DNA of 64,000 nt, from positions 2,747,609 to 2,811,608 of the forward strand of contig JAQNBH010000003.1 of the NCBI GenBank assembly GCA_028752905.1, given 5' to 3'. A program made the position numbers and the translations under genes. Below the pieces are notes generated by a model, which saw only the letters and a list, made by a program, of their open reading frames with translations, was not told the origin of the DNA and did not search any database. How positions within the stretch are numbered: the stretch's first letter is position 1; every line of letters begins with the position of its first letter. This document shows, one piece after another, positions 20,830-32,079 of this stretch. This DNA comes from Cladorhizidae sp. MBARI D1340-BT2 (lineage: Eukaryota; Porifera; Demospongiae; Poecilosclerida; Cladorhizidae).

Positions 20830-22375
20830 AGTTAGACACTCTCTGTTGAACTCCATCTTGTTTCTCTATCAGAGTTCACTTTCCATGCAAGCAATGACCA
20901 CATGGTCCCTCTTCATAAGGTACTTGTTATGAAAGAGTGGACCCTTATCCTTACCACCATTATCTCCACCATAATAATCACCTTCTTTAGGTACTTATAC
21001 GTGGGGATCAGTCCATTTAATTTTAATACCAGGTTTGTAAGATAAATGGTCACAAGTCTCCAGCTCCTACTATGAAGATGTCATGAATATTCCAGCCAGA
21101 ACAGACAAGATCCATGGAAAATTTTATTCAACCCATATAGCCATATGTATGATGTTACTGGAAATATGATATCCTTGTGCTTGGTGTCATAGCCTCCAGG
21201 AGCACCTGGTTTCATGAAGAGCATAGCATATAATTATGTTTTCTTCAGGAATGCGAATGTCCTTCATAAATTCTCTCATTGTGATGCCAGTTTGGCTACA
21301 AAGGTATATAGTACTCCACAAACTGAAGGCTCAGAGCAACATAAGCCCAACTTTTGTATACTTTGAGGTTGTATGGAATAGGATCTAAAGGAATGTCCTT
21401 AAATGTCACCCACCCTGTCACCTTGTTAAGGGCCAATTTGCGTTTGTATTTATATTCATCCATTCCATCGTGGCCTACTATTCAGTGGTTCTAAAAGAGA
21501 TACAATTTCAACATTTGTCCGTAGAGGAAGTTCTTTGCCACAAAGCGTGATATTTCCAAGGTTAGCTAAAATCAAGTCAGAGAAACAATTAGCATATGCT
21601 TCTTCTAAAGTATACCATCCCCAGTACACATTTTCGATCTTTCGAGGAATTATGACATTGTCCATGCAAAAAGCTATATATGTTGAAAAAGATTTTCTTT
21701 GTAGCTATGTCAGATTTCAAGTCATAGTGCAGACAATACATGTTGTGTGACCGATAGATAACTCTCAAAAGATGGAATATTTGGTGCGGGTATTTGTCCA
21801 GGTTTATTGCATATGCAATTGGAAAGTTCGTCTCTTTCATGGACACATAATAATTGTTGTGGAGTTGAGCCTGCACCCTTCAGTCTGATTTTTGCGAAGA
21901 AAACCTGCCACATTTTGATTCGTTTCGGCATTCTCTTTTTTTATCCATTTATCATCTTCAGTAAACAAGTTTCCTCTGAATAGCTTGTCACATATCTTCT
22001 TCATATAATGAAGGATCATGCTTCACAAATATTCTGAATTGCAGTTGTTTATTTTTAAAGTCTTAGTTCGTTGGGGAAGCGGTTTCAGTGCATTTGGCAG
22101 TAGTTTGTATATTTCCCTTCCACGTCAGAATAGCCTCCGCTGCTGCCTCCGCTGCTGCCTCCGCTGCTGCCTCCACTGCTGCTGTCTCCGCTGCTGCCTC
22201 CGCTGCTGCCTCCACTGCTGCCTCCGCTACTGCCTCCGCTGCTGCCTCCGCTGCTGCCTCTGCTGCTGCCCCCGCTGCTGCCTCCGCTGCGAGCCCGACT
22301 CTCAAATGCGAATGTGGGTCTGTCAAGTTTCCTGTGTGTTTTTCCCCCCCGAGTTTCTACGATTTTCGTGGAACA
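20830..22375 (-). pseudogene. GT14 glycosyltransferase pseudogene (third copy), lacking its membrane anchor
   Basis: The minus strand matches the intact gene from its 5' flank to the last codons, but in pieces: HNNYYVS..ETNFPIAYAINL, KSDIATKKIFFNI, KIENVYWGWYTLEEAYANC and ITLCGKELPLRTN are recognisable in different frames. A 7-base deletion just after the Ser-Gly tract shifts the frame, and more indels follow. The 5' flank (about 22295-22375, ccacgaaaatcgt..aactc) is homologous to the region upstream of the intact gene, yet the sequence jumps from gggctcgc directly into the AGCAGCGGAGGC repeats. The start codon, anchor and first ~45 codons are therefore deleted. Homology ends at the last coding bases near 20830. 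It is nonfunctional. Confidence 0.85.
22133..22292 (-). repeat. expanded 12-bp Ser-Gly minisatellite in the third glycosyltransferase copy
   Basis: About thirteen 12-bp units (plus strand gcctccgctgct, with one 15-bp variant and point changes), against three and two units in the other copies. Open frames through it (AAEA, CCLR) are repeat artefacts. Confidence 0.9.
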
Positions 22376-22378
22376 TTG

Positions 22379-22380
<2 letters not shown>

Positions 22381-22443
<63 letters not shown>
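22381..22443. repeat. (CA)n microsatellite
   Basis: About 63 bases of CA dinucleotide with one GC interruption, directly beyond the third glycosyltransferase copy. Confidence 0.97.
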
Positions 22444-22445
<2 letters not shown>

Positions 22446-23734
22446 GAAAAAAACTTTTTTTATTAGGCACTTGTGTTAGGGAGTGCCCTACTGGTGGGAC
22501 CCTCTAACCTGTCTGTCCTGACTGAACTTGCCTTATGCCTGGCAAGCCTAAACTACCCAGACCCCACTGGTAGTATCATTTAAATAAAGATTCTGATTCA
22601 ATCTACTCAAACAGAACTGAGACACACTCCCCTCTCTACCACACCCGAGTTCAACAATGAATGTGTACAAGTGAGCATAAGGAGAGACAAGGAAATCCTT
22701 GAGCAGCATAAACACTGGATTGCCAGGAAAAAGCATAATAATGCTAGTGCAGTGGCCCTCAAGGCCAGCCTCCGTCTGGATAAATGCATGTGTCCTAGTT
22801 GATTCTTGTAACTTGTGTTGCCAATATAACTTTTAAGAATGCTCTCATCTCATTGGTTGTAGACATAGATCAGATCTAGAGAGAGCATCAGTCCGCAGTC
22901 TGGCCAATGGGGGGCGGGGGGAGAGGGGGGAGGCAGGTGTGCACTCTAACAACACGGCAAGCCAATTTCTGCAGCCAATGATATGACTCCCAAACTGTAA
23001 AACACAATTATGGTCCAAAGATCCTATAAAGGAGGGCCAAAGAATTATGTTACCTGAATATTTTTAAATCTTTATTGTAATGCTTTATCAATTTTCAATG
23101 ATTTTGATCTCAGAATTCTGTGAGCTATTCAATGATATTTGCATAGTAATGTTGCAATCAACACTAGTTTAATTACTGGCACTGAGGTAAAAAAAAAATT
23201 TTGTACACTCTAACCATGGGTCACTGATACTAGCCATTTATGATGTTATCAGATTGAACATTTTCTTAAAGTTTTTATTCGTCCAGACTGGATTCTATCT
23301 CATGAGAAAAGGGTTGATTGAAAAACTGATCGTTCAAAAGAAAGAGAAAAGGAAGAGCTTTCAGATGATATAAAAAATGCACAAGGACAACAATTCCACT
23401 GTATTTGTGTTATCAACATACTTCTTTGGGAATCTTGTTTATTCAGGTTTCTTATTGTTCATTTCTCAACAGGTATTCAATGAAATGCAGCACAAAAAGT
23501 TTAATAGTTAGTGATTATAGAATATTCTTCCCTTAAAATTAATAACGCAAGAAAATATGGTCATGTTATTCAAGTTAGTGGCACCACTGATGTTTTAAAT
23601 TCGTAGAATGGAAAATATGAAGGTCATCTGTATTGGTTTATGTACTTCCAAATCCATGAGTATATAACTGGCCTAAACAAGAAAGAAATCCCACAAAGAG
23701 GAGGGTGGAAGTGGTGCAGATTATGCAGAAGATT
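22444..23734. other. spacer, no gene seen
   Basis: No coding frame or terminal repeats are recognised. aaataaagattctgattc at about 22580 resembles the tail of CR1/L2-type LINEs but has no LINE ORF next to it. Confidence 0.4.
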
Positions 23735-25370
23735 GGATGCATCACATTTACTAGCATGCATCAGACTCACTAGCATGCATCACACTCACTAGCATGCATC
23801 ACACTCACTAGCACATCACACTCACTATCATGCATCACACTCACTAGCATGCATCACACTCACTAGCATGCATCACACTCACTAGCATGCATCACACTCA
23901 CTAGCATGCATCACACACTCACTAGCATCACACTCACTAGCATGCACAACACTCACTAGCATGCATCACACTCACTAGCATGCATCACACTCACTAGCAT
24001 GCATCACACTCACTAGCATGCATCACACTCACTAGCATGCATCACACTCACTAGCATGCATCACACTCACTAGCATGCATCACACTCACTAGCATGCATC
24101 ACACTCACTAGCATGCATCACACTCACTAGCACATCACACTCACTAGCATGCACCACACTCACTATCATGCATCACACTCACTAGCATGCATCACACTCA
24201 CTAGCACATCACACTCACTAGCATGCATTACACTCACTAGCATGCACCACACTCACTAGCATCATCACACTCACTAGCATGCATCACACTCACTAGCACA
24301 TCACACTCACTAGCATGCATCACACTCACTAGCATGCATCACACTCACTAGCACATCACACTCACTAGCATGCACCACACTCACTAGCATGCATCACACT
24401 CACTAGCATGCATCACACTCACTAGCATGCATCACACTCACTAGCATGCATCACACTCATCACACTCACTAGCATGCATCACACTCACTAGCATGTATCA
24501 CACTCTCTAGCATCTAGCATGCATCACACTCACTAGCACATCACACTCACTAGCATGCAACACACTCACTAGCATGTATCACACTCACTAGCATGTATCA
24601 CACTCACTAGCATGCATCACACTCACTAGCATACATCACACTCACTAGCATGCATCACACTCACTAGCATGCATCACACACTCACTAGCATCACACTCAC
24701 TAACATGCACCACACTCACTAGCATGCATCACACTCACTAGCATGCATCACACTCACTAGCATGCATCACACTCACTAGCATGCATCACACTCACTAGCA
24801 TGCATCACACTCACTAGCATACATCACACTCACTAGTGCATCACACTCACTAGCATGCATCACACTCACTAGCATGCACCACACTCACTAGCATGCATCA
24901 CACTCACTAGCATGCATCACACTCACTAGCATGCATCACACACTCACTTGCATCACACTCACTAACATGCACCACACTCACTAGCATGCATCACACTCAC
25001 TAGCATGCATCACACACTCACTAGCATCACACTCACTAGCATGCATCACACTCACTAGCATGCATCACACTCACTAGCATGCATCATACTCACTAGCATG
25101 CATCACACTCACTAGCATGCATCACACTCACTAGCATGCATCACACTCACTAGCATGCATCACACTCACTAGCATGCACCACACTCACTAGCATGCATCA
25201 CACTCACTAGCATGCATCACACTCACTAGCATGCATCTCACTCACTAGCATGCATCACACACTCACTAGCATCACACTCACTAGCATGCACCACACTCAC
25301 TAGCATGCATCACACTCACTAGCATGCACAACACTCACTAGCATGCATCACACTCACTAGCATGCATCAG
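23735..25370. repeat. 19-bp satellite array
   Basis: About 85 copies of a 19-bp unit catcacactcactagcatg. Recurrent short variants lack part of the unit (ctagcacatcacactc, catcacacactcactagc). No coding content. Confidence 0.97.
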
Positions 25371-25479
25371 ACATCAGGAGGATGCAGGAAGTTCAACAAC
25401 AAAGTCATCTTCAGATCGGTAAGAACTCTGAGGACAAAACTGAGCAGAGTGAAGGATGTTTTACCAGCTAACATGCACT

Positions 25480-25700
25480 CATGTACCGCATCCCTTGCAG
25501 CCCTTGTAGATGTGTTTGAGATGGTGGGCACTGAGGGGAAGGTGGCATTGTTGCTTGGGAAGAAGATGGAGGGTGTGAGTAATCAGGTGATGGTGGAAGT
25601 GTGTGGGTGTATTTTGCAATGTGCAGTGGTGTTGGCAGAGGAGGAAGGGACTCATTCATGGCCTCCCCACACCCACTCCACCATACCCAAGCAGCATAAC
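25480..25700 (+). mobile_element. LINE C-terminal fragment (same family as copy A)
   Basis: One plus-strand frame reads VGTEGKVALLLGKKMEGVSN then QVMVEVCGCI, matching the C-terminal blocks of the family (GEDGKVALLFGK and VSDAVMEEVDEC in copy A). It lies between the 19-bp satellite and further short repeats. Confidence 0.6.
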
Positions 25701-25780
25701 TCATTTAACATACTTAATGTTCATCACATGTGCATGTTCTAGTGTCTATTACAGTGCATGTCATCTTACTGGCATTGTAC

Positions 25781-25882
25781 TACACTGCCACACTGCCACA
25801 CTGCCACACTGCCACACTGCTGCACTGCCACACTGCTGCACTGCCACACTGCTGCACTGCCACACTGCTGCACTGCCACACT
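25781..25882. repeat. 8-bp tandem repeat (cactgcca / cactgctg)
   Basis: About twelve 8-bp units, alternating between two variants in the second half. Confidence 0.95.
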
Positions 25883-25925
25883 CGGGTTGCAATGGTCCCA
25901 AGGGACTCAGCATTTTGAAGATAAT

Positions 25926-26038
25926 AATGTATGTATGTACAGTATATATGTATATGTGTATATATGTATGCATATATGTGTGTGTATGTATATATGTGTG
26001 TATGTATATGTGTATGTATGTATGTATGTGTGTGTATT
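25926..26038. repeat. TATG/TG-rich microsatellite
   Basis: Imperfect tgta/tatg tetranucleotides with tgtgtg interruptions. Confidence 0.9.
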
Positions 26039-26088
26039 AAATGATTGTGAGTAACAGAAGTAATGCCTCCCGTTATTTAACTTGGAGT

Positions 26089-26397
26089 TGCTCAGCATGC
26101 GCAGGCCTCACATGCTCAGCGCACGCAGGCCTCATATACTCAGCGCGCGCAGGCCTCACATGCTCAGCGCGTGCAGGCATCACATGCTCAGCGTGCGCAG
26201 GCCTCATATGCTCAGCGCGCGCAGGCCTCACATGCTCAGCGCGTGCAGGCATCACATGCTCAGCGCGCGCAGGCCTCATATATGCTCATGCCTCACATGC
26301 TCAGCGCACGCGGGCCTCACGTGCTCGGCGCGCGCAGGCCCCATGTGCTCAGCGCGCGCAGGCCCCACATGCTCAGCGTGCGCAGGCCTCACATCAC
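26089..26397. repeat. 24-bp CpG-rich minisatellite
   Basis: About twelve units built on ctcagcgcgcgcaggcctca. It is very CpG-rich compared with its surroundings. Because the unit is a multiple of three, all frames stay open; I do not regard them as genes. Confidence 0.93.
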
Positions 26398-26587
26398 TTA
26401 TATCTCTTGCCTAGCTGAATCAGTCCTCACCTCACACCTACCTGACCCTTTGTAAATCTCACATATACCTCTCCACCCCTGTCCATTCTTTGCCAGCTTC
26501 TACCACTTCCTAATGCTCATTCCTTCCTGTCCTTCTCGTTTCTCACTTTAAAATATTTTCCTTCCACTGCTCTGACCCATAATTATC

Positions 26588-27689
26588 TCTTCCCACCACT
26601 CTACTCTTCCATCCTCTTCCCAGCACTCTATTCCTCCATCCTCTTCCCAGCACTCTATTCCTCCATCCTCTTCCCAGCACTCTACTCCTCCAACCTCTTC
26701 CCAGCACTCTATTCCTCCATCTTCTTCCCAGCACTCTATTCCTCCATCCTCTTCCCAGCACTCTATTCCTCCATCCTCTTCCCAGCACTCTACTCCTCAT
26801 CCTCTTCCCAGCACTCTATTCCTCCATCCTCTTCCCACCACTCTATTCCTCATCTTCTTCCCACCACTCTATTCCTCCATCCTCTTCCCACCACTCTATT
26901 CCTCCATCCTCTTCCCAGCACTCTATTCCTCCATCTTCTTCCCAGCACTCTACTCCTCATCCTCTTCCCAGCACTCTATTCCTCCATCCTCTTCCCAGCA
27001 CTCTACTCCTCCATTGTCTTCCCAGCACTCTACTCCTCATCCTCTTCCCAGCACTCTATTCCTCCATCCTCTTCCCAGCACTCTATTCCTCCATCCTCTT
27101 CCCAGCACTCTACTCTTCCATCCTCTTCCCACCACTCTACTCCTCATCCTCTTCCCAGCACTCTATTCCTCCATCCTCTTTCCAGCACTCTATTCCTCCA
27201 TCCTCTTCCCAGCACTCTACTCCTCCATCCTCTTCCCAGCACTCTACTCCTCCATCCTCTTCCCCAGCACTCTGCTCCTCCATCCTCTTCCCAGCACTCT
27301 ACTCCTCATCCTCTTCCCCAGCACTCTACTCCTCCATCCTCTTCCCCAGCACTCTACTCCTCATCCTCTTCCCAGCACTCTACTCCTCCATCCTCTTCCC
27401 CAGCACTCTACTCCTCCATCCTCTTCCCAGCACTCTACTCCTCATCCTCTTCCCACCACTCTATTCCTCCATCCTCTTCCCAGCACTCTATTCCTCCATC
27501 CTCTTCCCAGCACTCTACTCCTCCATCCTCTTCCCACCACTCTACTCCTCATCCTCTTCCCACCACTCTATTCCTCCATCCTCTTCCCAGCACTCTATTC
27601 CTCCATCCTCTTCCCAGCACTCTACTCCTCCATCCTCTTCCCAGCACTCTACTCCTCCATCCTCTTCCCACCACCTCCATCCTCTTAGT
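26588..27689. repeat. 27-bp minisatellite (with 24-bp and 28-bp variants) inside LINE copy D
   Basis: About forty units of cctcttcccagcactctact plus cctccat. On the minus strand the unit encodes WEEDGGVEC-like repeats that line up with the WWEE segment of LINE copy A (GWWEEFKILRR). Long open frames here are repeat artefacts. Confidence 0.95.
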
Positions 27690-27831
27690 TTATCCACCAC
27701 TATCTTTGCCACCTGCTCTCTCCAATCTCTTACCACATAAGAACTTCATCTCTTATCTTAAATCCTCGCCCCAGATTGTCGTGCACCAGCACTCTGATTA
27801 CTCTCCTGCTAGTCTCATAAATTTCCTACCC

Positions 27832-28028
27832 ACCCTCATCTGTGCTGCCTGCAACTTCCTGCATACCCATCCTCATCTGTGCTGCCTGCAACTTCCTGCA
27901 TACCCATCCTCATCTGTGCTGCCTGCAACTTCCTGCATACCCATCCTCATCTATGCTGCCTGCATACCCATCCTCATCTATGCTGCCTGCATACCCATCC
28001 TCATCTATGCTGCCTGCAACTTCCTGCA
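27832..28028. repeat. 37-bp and 27-bp tandem units inside LINE copy D
   Basis: Three units containing gctgcctgcaacttcctgca, followed by three shorter units in which the acttcctgca part is missing. Confidence 0.93.
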
Positions 28029-28231
28029 ATACACGGTCCGTATGTCTACCATTCTCTACTGCATTCTCCACATACATTCTCACTAGAAGCTCCTGCACTA
28101 TCCTTACTCACCCACTCTTATGCCTTATTAATCATCTTCTCTACTCCAGGGCAGTATCTTAGGTGGGAAATGTTTGGGGGTCAGGGCAGTGAATGTGGAC
28201 ACTAACTTAACCAACTGCCCCTGACACTAAG

Positions 28232-30520
28232 TCTTTCATCAAGGAGTGCACCTAATATATTTCATCAAGGAGTGCACCTAATATAGTTCATCAAGGAGTG
28301 CACCTAATATATTTCATCAAGGAGTGCACCTAATATATTTCATCAAGGACTACACCTAGTATATTTCATCAAGGAGTGCACCTAATATATTTCATCAAGG
28401 AGTGCACCTAATATATTTCATCAAGAAATGCACCTAGTATATTTCATCAAGGAGTGCACCTAATATATTTCATCAAGGAGTGCACCTAGTATATTTCATC
28501 AAGGAGTGCACCTAATATATATCATCAAGAAATGCACCTAATATATTTCATCAAGGAGTGCACCTAGTATATTTCATCAAGGAATGCACCTAGTATTTTC
28601 ATCAAGGAGTGCACCTAGTATATTTCATCAAGGAGTGCACCTAATATATTTCATCAAGGAGTGCACCTAGTATATTTCATCAAGGAGTGCACCTAGTATA
28701 TTTCATCAAGGAGTGCACCTAATATATTTCATCAAGAAATGCACCTAGTATTTTCATCAAGGAGTGCACCTAGTATATTTCATCAAGGAGTGCACCTAAT
28801 ATATTTCATCAAGGACTACACCTAGTATATTTCATCAAGGAGTGCACCTAATATATTTCATCAAGGAGTGCACCTAGTATATTTCATCAAGGAGTGCACC
28901 TAATATATTTCATCAAGGACTGCACCTAATATATTTCATCAAGGAGTGCACCTAGTATATTTCATCAAGGAGTGCACCTAATATATTTCATCAAGGAGTG
29001 CACCTAGTATATTTCATCAAGGAGTGCACCTAGTATATTTCATCAAGGAGTGCACCTAATATACTTCATCAAGGACTGCACCTAGTATATTTCATGAAGG
29101 AGTGCACCTAATATATTTCATCAAGGAGTGCACCTAATATATTTCATCAAGGAGTGCACCTAGTATATTTCATCAAGGAGTGCATCTAATATATTTCATC
29201 TAGGAGTGCACCTAATATATTTCATCAAGGAGTACACCTAGTATATTTCATCACCTAATATATTTCATCAAGGGGTACACCTAGTATGTTTCATCAAGGA
29301 CTGCACGTAGTATATTTCATCAACGAATGCACCTAGTATATTTCATCAAGGAGTGCACCTAGTATATTTCATCAAGGAGTGCATCTAATATATTTCATCT
29401 AGGAGTGCACCTTATATATTTCATCAAGGAGTACACCTAGTATATTTCATCACCTAATATATTTCATCAAGGAGTGCACCTAGTATATTTCATCAAGGAG
29501 TGCACCTAATATATTTCATGAAGGAGTGTACCTAATATATTTCATCAAGGAGTGCACCTAGTATATTTCATCAAGTAGTGCACCTAATATATTTCATCAA
29601 GGAGTGCACCTAGTATATTATCAAGGACTACACCTAGTATATTTCATCAAGGAGTGCACCTAATATATTTCATCAAGGAGTGCACCTAATATATTTCATC
29701 AAGGAGTGCACCTAATATATTTCATCAAGGAGTGCACCTAATATATTTCATCGAGGAGTGCACCTAGTATATTTCATCGAGGAGTGCACCTAATATATTT
29801 CATCAAGGAGTGCACCTAATATATTTCATCAAGGAGTGCACCTAATATATTTCATCAAGGACTACACCTAGTATATTTCATCAAGGAGTGCACCTAATAT
29901 ATTTCATCAAGGAGTGCACCTAATATATTTCATCAAGGAGTGCACCTAATATATTTCATCAAGGAGTGCACCTAATATATTTCATCAAGGAGTGCACCTA
30001 ATATATTTCATCAAGGAGTGCACCTAATATATTTCATCAAGGAGTGCACCTAGTATATTTCATCAAGGAGTGCACCTAATATATTCCATCAAGGAGTGCA
30101 CGTAGTATATTTCATCAAGGAGTGCACCTAGTATATATATTTCATCAAGGACTGCACCTAGTATATTTCATCAAGGAGTGCATCTAATATATTTCATCAA
30201 GGAGTGCACGTAGTATATTTCATCAAGGAGTGCACCTAGTATATATATTTCATCAAGGACTGCACCTAGTATATTTCATCAAGGAGTGCATCTAATATAT
30301 TTCATCAAGGAGTGCACCTAATATATTTCATCAAGGAGTGCACCTAATATATTTCATCAAGGACTACACCTAGTATATTTCATCAAGGAGTGCACCTAAT
30401 ATATTTCATCAAGGAGTGCACCTAGTATATTTCATCAAGGACTACACCTAGTATATTTCATCAAGGAGTGCACCTAATATATTTCATCAAGGAGTGCACC
30501 TAATATAGTTCATCAAGGAG
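28232..30520. repeat. 26-bp satellite array
   Basis: About 85-90 units of tttcatcaaggagtgcacct plus a(a/g)tata. Two main variants (cctaatata and cctagtata) alternate irregularly; rarer ones have aaggactacacc or aagaaatgcacc. No coding content. Confidence 0.97.
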
Positions 30521-31494
30521 TTTCAAAATGTAGATGGTTAAAACATAAAAATATCCACCTCATATCTCAGCTAAAACTCACCTTGTCAGCTTGCTATATA
30601 GCAGTTGTTGCTGCTGAACCTTCACCCTCACCAATACTTTGGAGGTAAATCAACTGTTTATTCTTATGTGTGGCTCTTGAGAGGAACACGAGTTGTGATT
30701 GGATATTCAATTGAATTTACTAACTATATATTTGTGTTTTACCCTATCCACTGCCTTCACTTGATAGACTTCCTCGATGAAGGTATATAATTACTTTCAT
30801 AATAAATCAATCCTCCGCTAATCCACTCAGCGCTCTTCTGCCATTGAAGAATGTTAACAGAAATGGTCATTCACATGATATGTAGCTATTCTTCCCACAG
30901 GTAAAGTTAAAAAGATAACCTCAGGATAAGGCAAAGAACTGGGGAGCTGTGCTCACCTCCTTCAGCGTCTCTCAGTTGTAGTACAGAGGGAGAATGCCTC
31001 ATCTGTTTTGGGGTCAGTCAGGAATTCAACTTGTCGTTAGTTTTTAGTTATTTAATTATGTATTTATTGTTAATTAATTGGTATTTTTGTATTTTATTAT
31101 TATAAAATAATTTTTTAATTTAAATGTAAATAAATATATAAATTATATATGTGACCATTTTTACTGCATTGATTGCTTTGTGTTCCTCTACTGTGTATCT
31201 TGTATGTATGAAACTGGTTCTGCTGAAGAAACTTTATTACATACATTTAAAAATAAGATGAAATAAAAAACATCACATGATTATTTATTAGTAACTACTG
31301 TTTAAGGATCAAAACTTTTCTATCAGCGCTGATTATACAATCTAAAAATGCTGATGTCCATACCTGATTTTTATTTGTCTTGTCCCAAGTTCTCCCACCC
31401 TCACTGCCTCCGCTAAATATGGCCTGTAATTAATTATTTTGCCTTCTTCTCCGGTCGTATCAAACCAAAAAAAACGGGGGGAGGGGGAAGGGGG
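30521..31494. other. AT-rich spacer, no gene seen
   Basis: No recognisable motifs. 31030-31160 is very AT-rich. Confidence 0.5.
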
Positions 31495-31500
31495 AAAAAA
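31495..31500 (-). terminator. Pol III T-stretch terminator of the tRNA gene
   Basis: Six T on the minus strand, one base past the tRNA 3' end, as expected for RNA polymerase III termination. Confidence 0.8.
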
Positions 31501-31501
31501 G

Positions 31502-31574
31502 GGTTCCCGCCCGGAATCGAACCGGGGACCTTGCGCATGTGAGGCGCACGTGATAACCGCTACACCACGGAAAC
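31502..31574 (-). tRNA. tRNA-Val (anticodon CAC)
   Basis: The 73-nt minus-strand sequence folds as a cloverleaf. The acceptor GTTTCCG pairs with CGGGAAC (one T-G wobble), the D arm is GTGT..ATCAC, and the anticodon stem TGCGC/GCGCA encloses the loop CTCACAT with anticodon CAC. The T arm is CCCGG-TTCGATT-CCGGG. The B box GGTTCGATTCC is perfect. The discriminator base reads C rather than the usual A for valine tRNAs, which may reduce charging or mark a decaying copy. A T-stretch terminator follows. There is no intron and CCA is not encoded, as is normal in eukaryotes. Confidence 0.93.
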
Positions 31575-31579
31575 GAGGT

Positions 31580-32050
31580 TACTAAATCAGCTTTCTCCTA
31601 GGTGCCCCTAGTTTAAACCCTACAGAAGAAGGAAGACTGACTGCCTATAGGACAGCAGATCTACTTCCAGCTTAGACAGGCCCGTAGGAAGCAAATCTGA
31701 ACCTGTAGGGGGATCTGGGACTGTTATGCTAAGGGAAATAATTACAGAATAAGTTTGGGGTGGGAGATGTGTTTTATTATTATTTTTTGGGGTGGGATCT
31801 GAGTTGTTTTGGGGGTGTGGGTGGGGGGATAACGCAGGACTCCATCTCCCTGTATGAAAACCTGCTACTGGTTGCCACACAGTCGTATAATTATGGTGTA
31901 TATTAATAAATGTATGTTTTACTGTTATAATGTCTCTGTGTGACCATCCAGTGCTGAAATTGTGAAAACATTTTGTGCCCTATAGAGTTACTCTACATAT
32001 TGAGGAGAATTTTCTTAGGAACTTCACTTACATTATATTACAAGAGAATG
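31580..32050. other. spacer, no gene seen
   Basis: G-rich stretch at 31795-31830; no coding motifs or repeats recognised. Confidence 0.5.
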
Positions 32051-32079
32051 TTAAAACAGGATAGATTGTTGATTTATTA

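Larger units (their letters stand above)
26400..28150 (-). mobile_element. LINE copy D, RT C-terminal part inflated by two internal minisatellites
   Basis: The non-repetitive parts match LINE copy B: bases 26440-26590 match 62585-62715 (acctctcca..cccctg..ccattctttgcca, then tttctcact), 27685-27760 matches 62790-62870 (cctc..cttagttta, then atcttttaccaa-like), and 28070-28110 matches the ctcactagaagctcc block near 63040. On the minus strand the frame reads VAKIVVDKLRGW, as in copy A (VKKIVVNKLSGW). Between these anchors sit a 27-bp array and a 37/27-bp array, so the repeats grew inside the element's former coding region. Confidence 0.7.

Noticed and set aside
22018..22507. Open frames encoding Cys-Leu-Arg, Ala-rich and His-Thr-rich proteins
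   Set aside because: They are read-through of the 12-bp minisatellite and the CA microsatellite; the real frame in this region is the broken glycosyltransferase on the minus strand.
26041..26455. Ala/Gln/His-rich open frames on both strands
   Set aside because: Artefacts of the 24-bp repeat, whose length is a multiple of three.
27014..27688. A 224-residue Leu/Pro/Ser repeat protein
   Set aside because: A 27-bp repeat keeps all frames open; there is no start context or signal, and the array lies inside a LINE copy.
23735..30520. Regular short repeats that might suggest a CRISPR array
   Set aside because: The units are head-to-tail with no unique spacers, no cas genes are present, and the surroundings are eukaryotic transposons.
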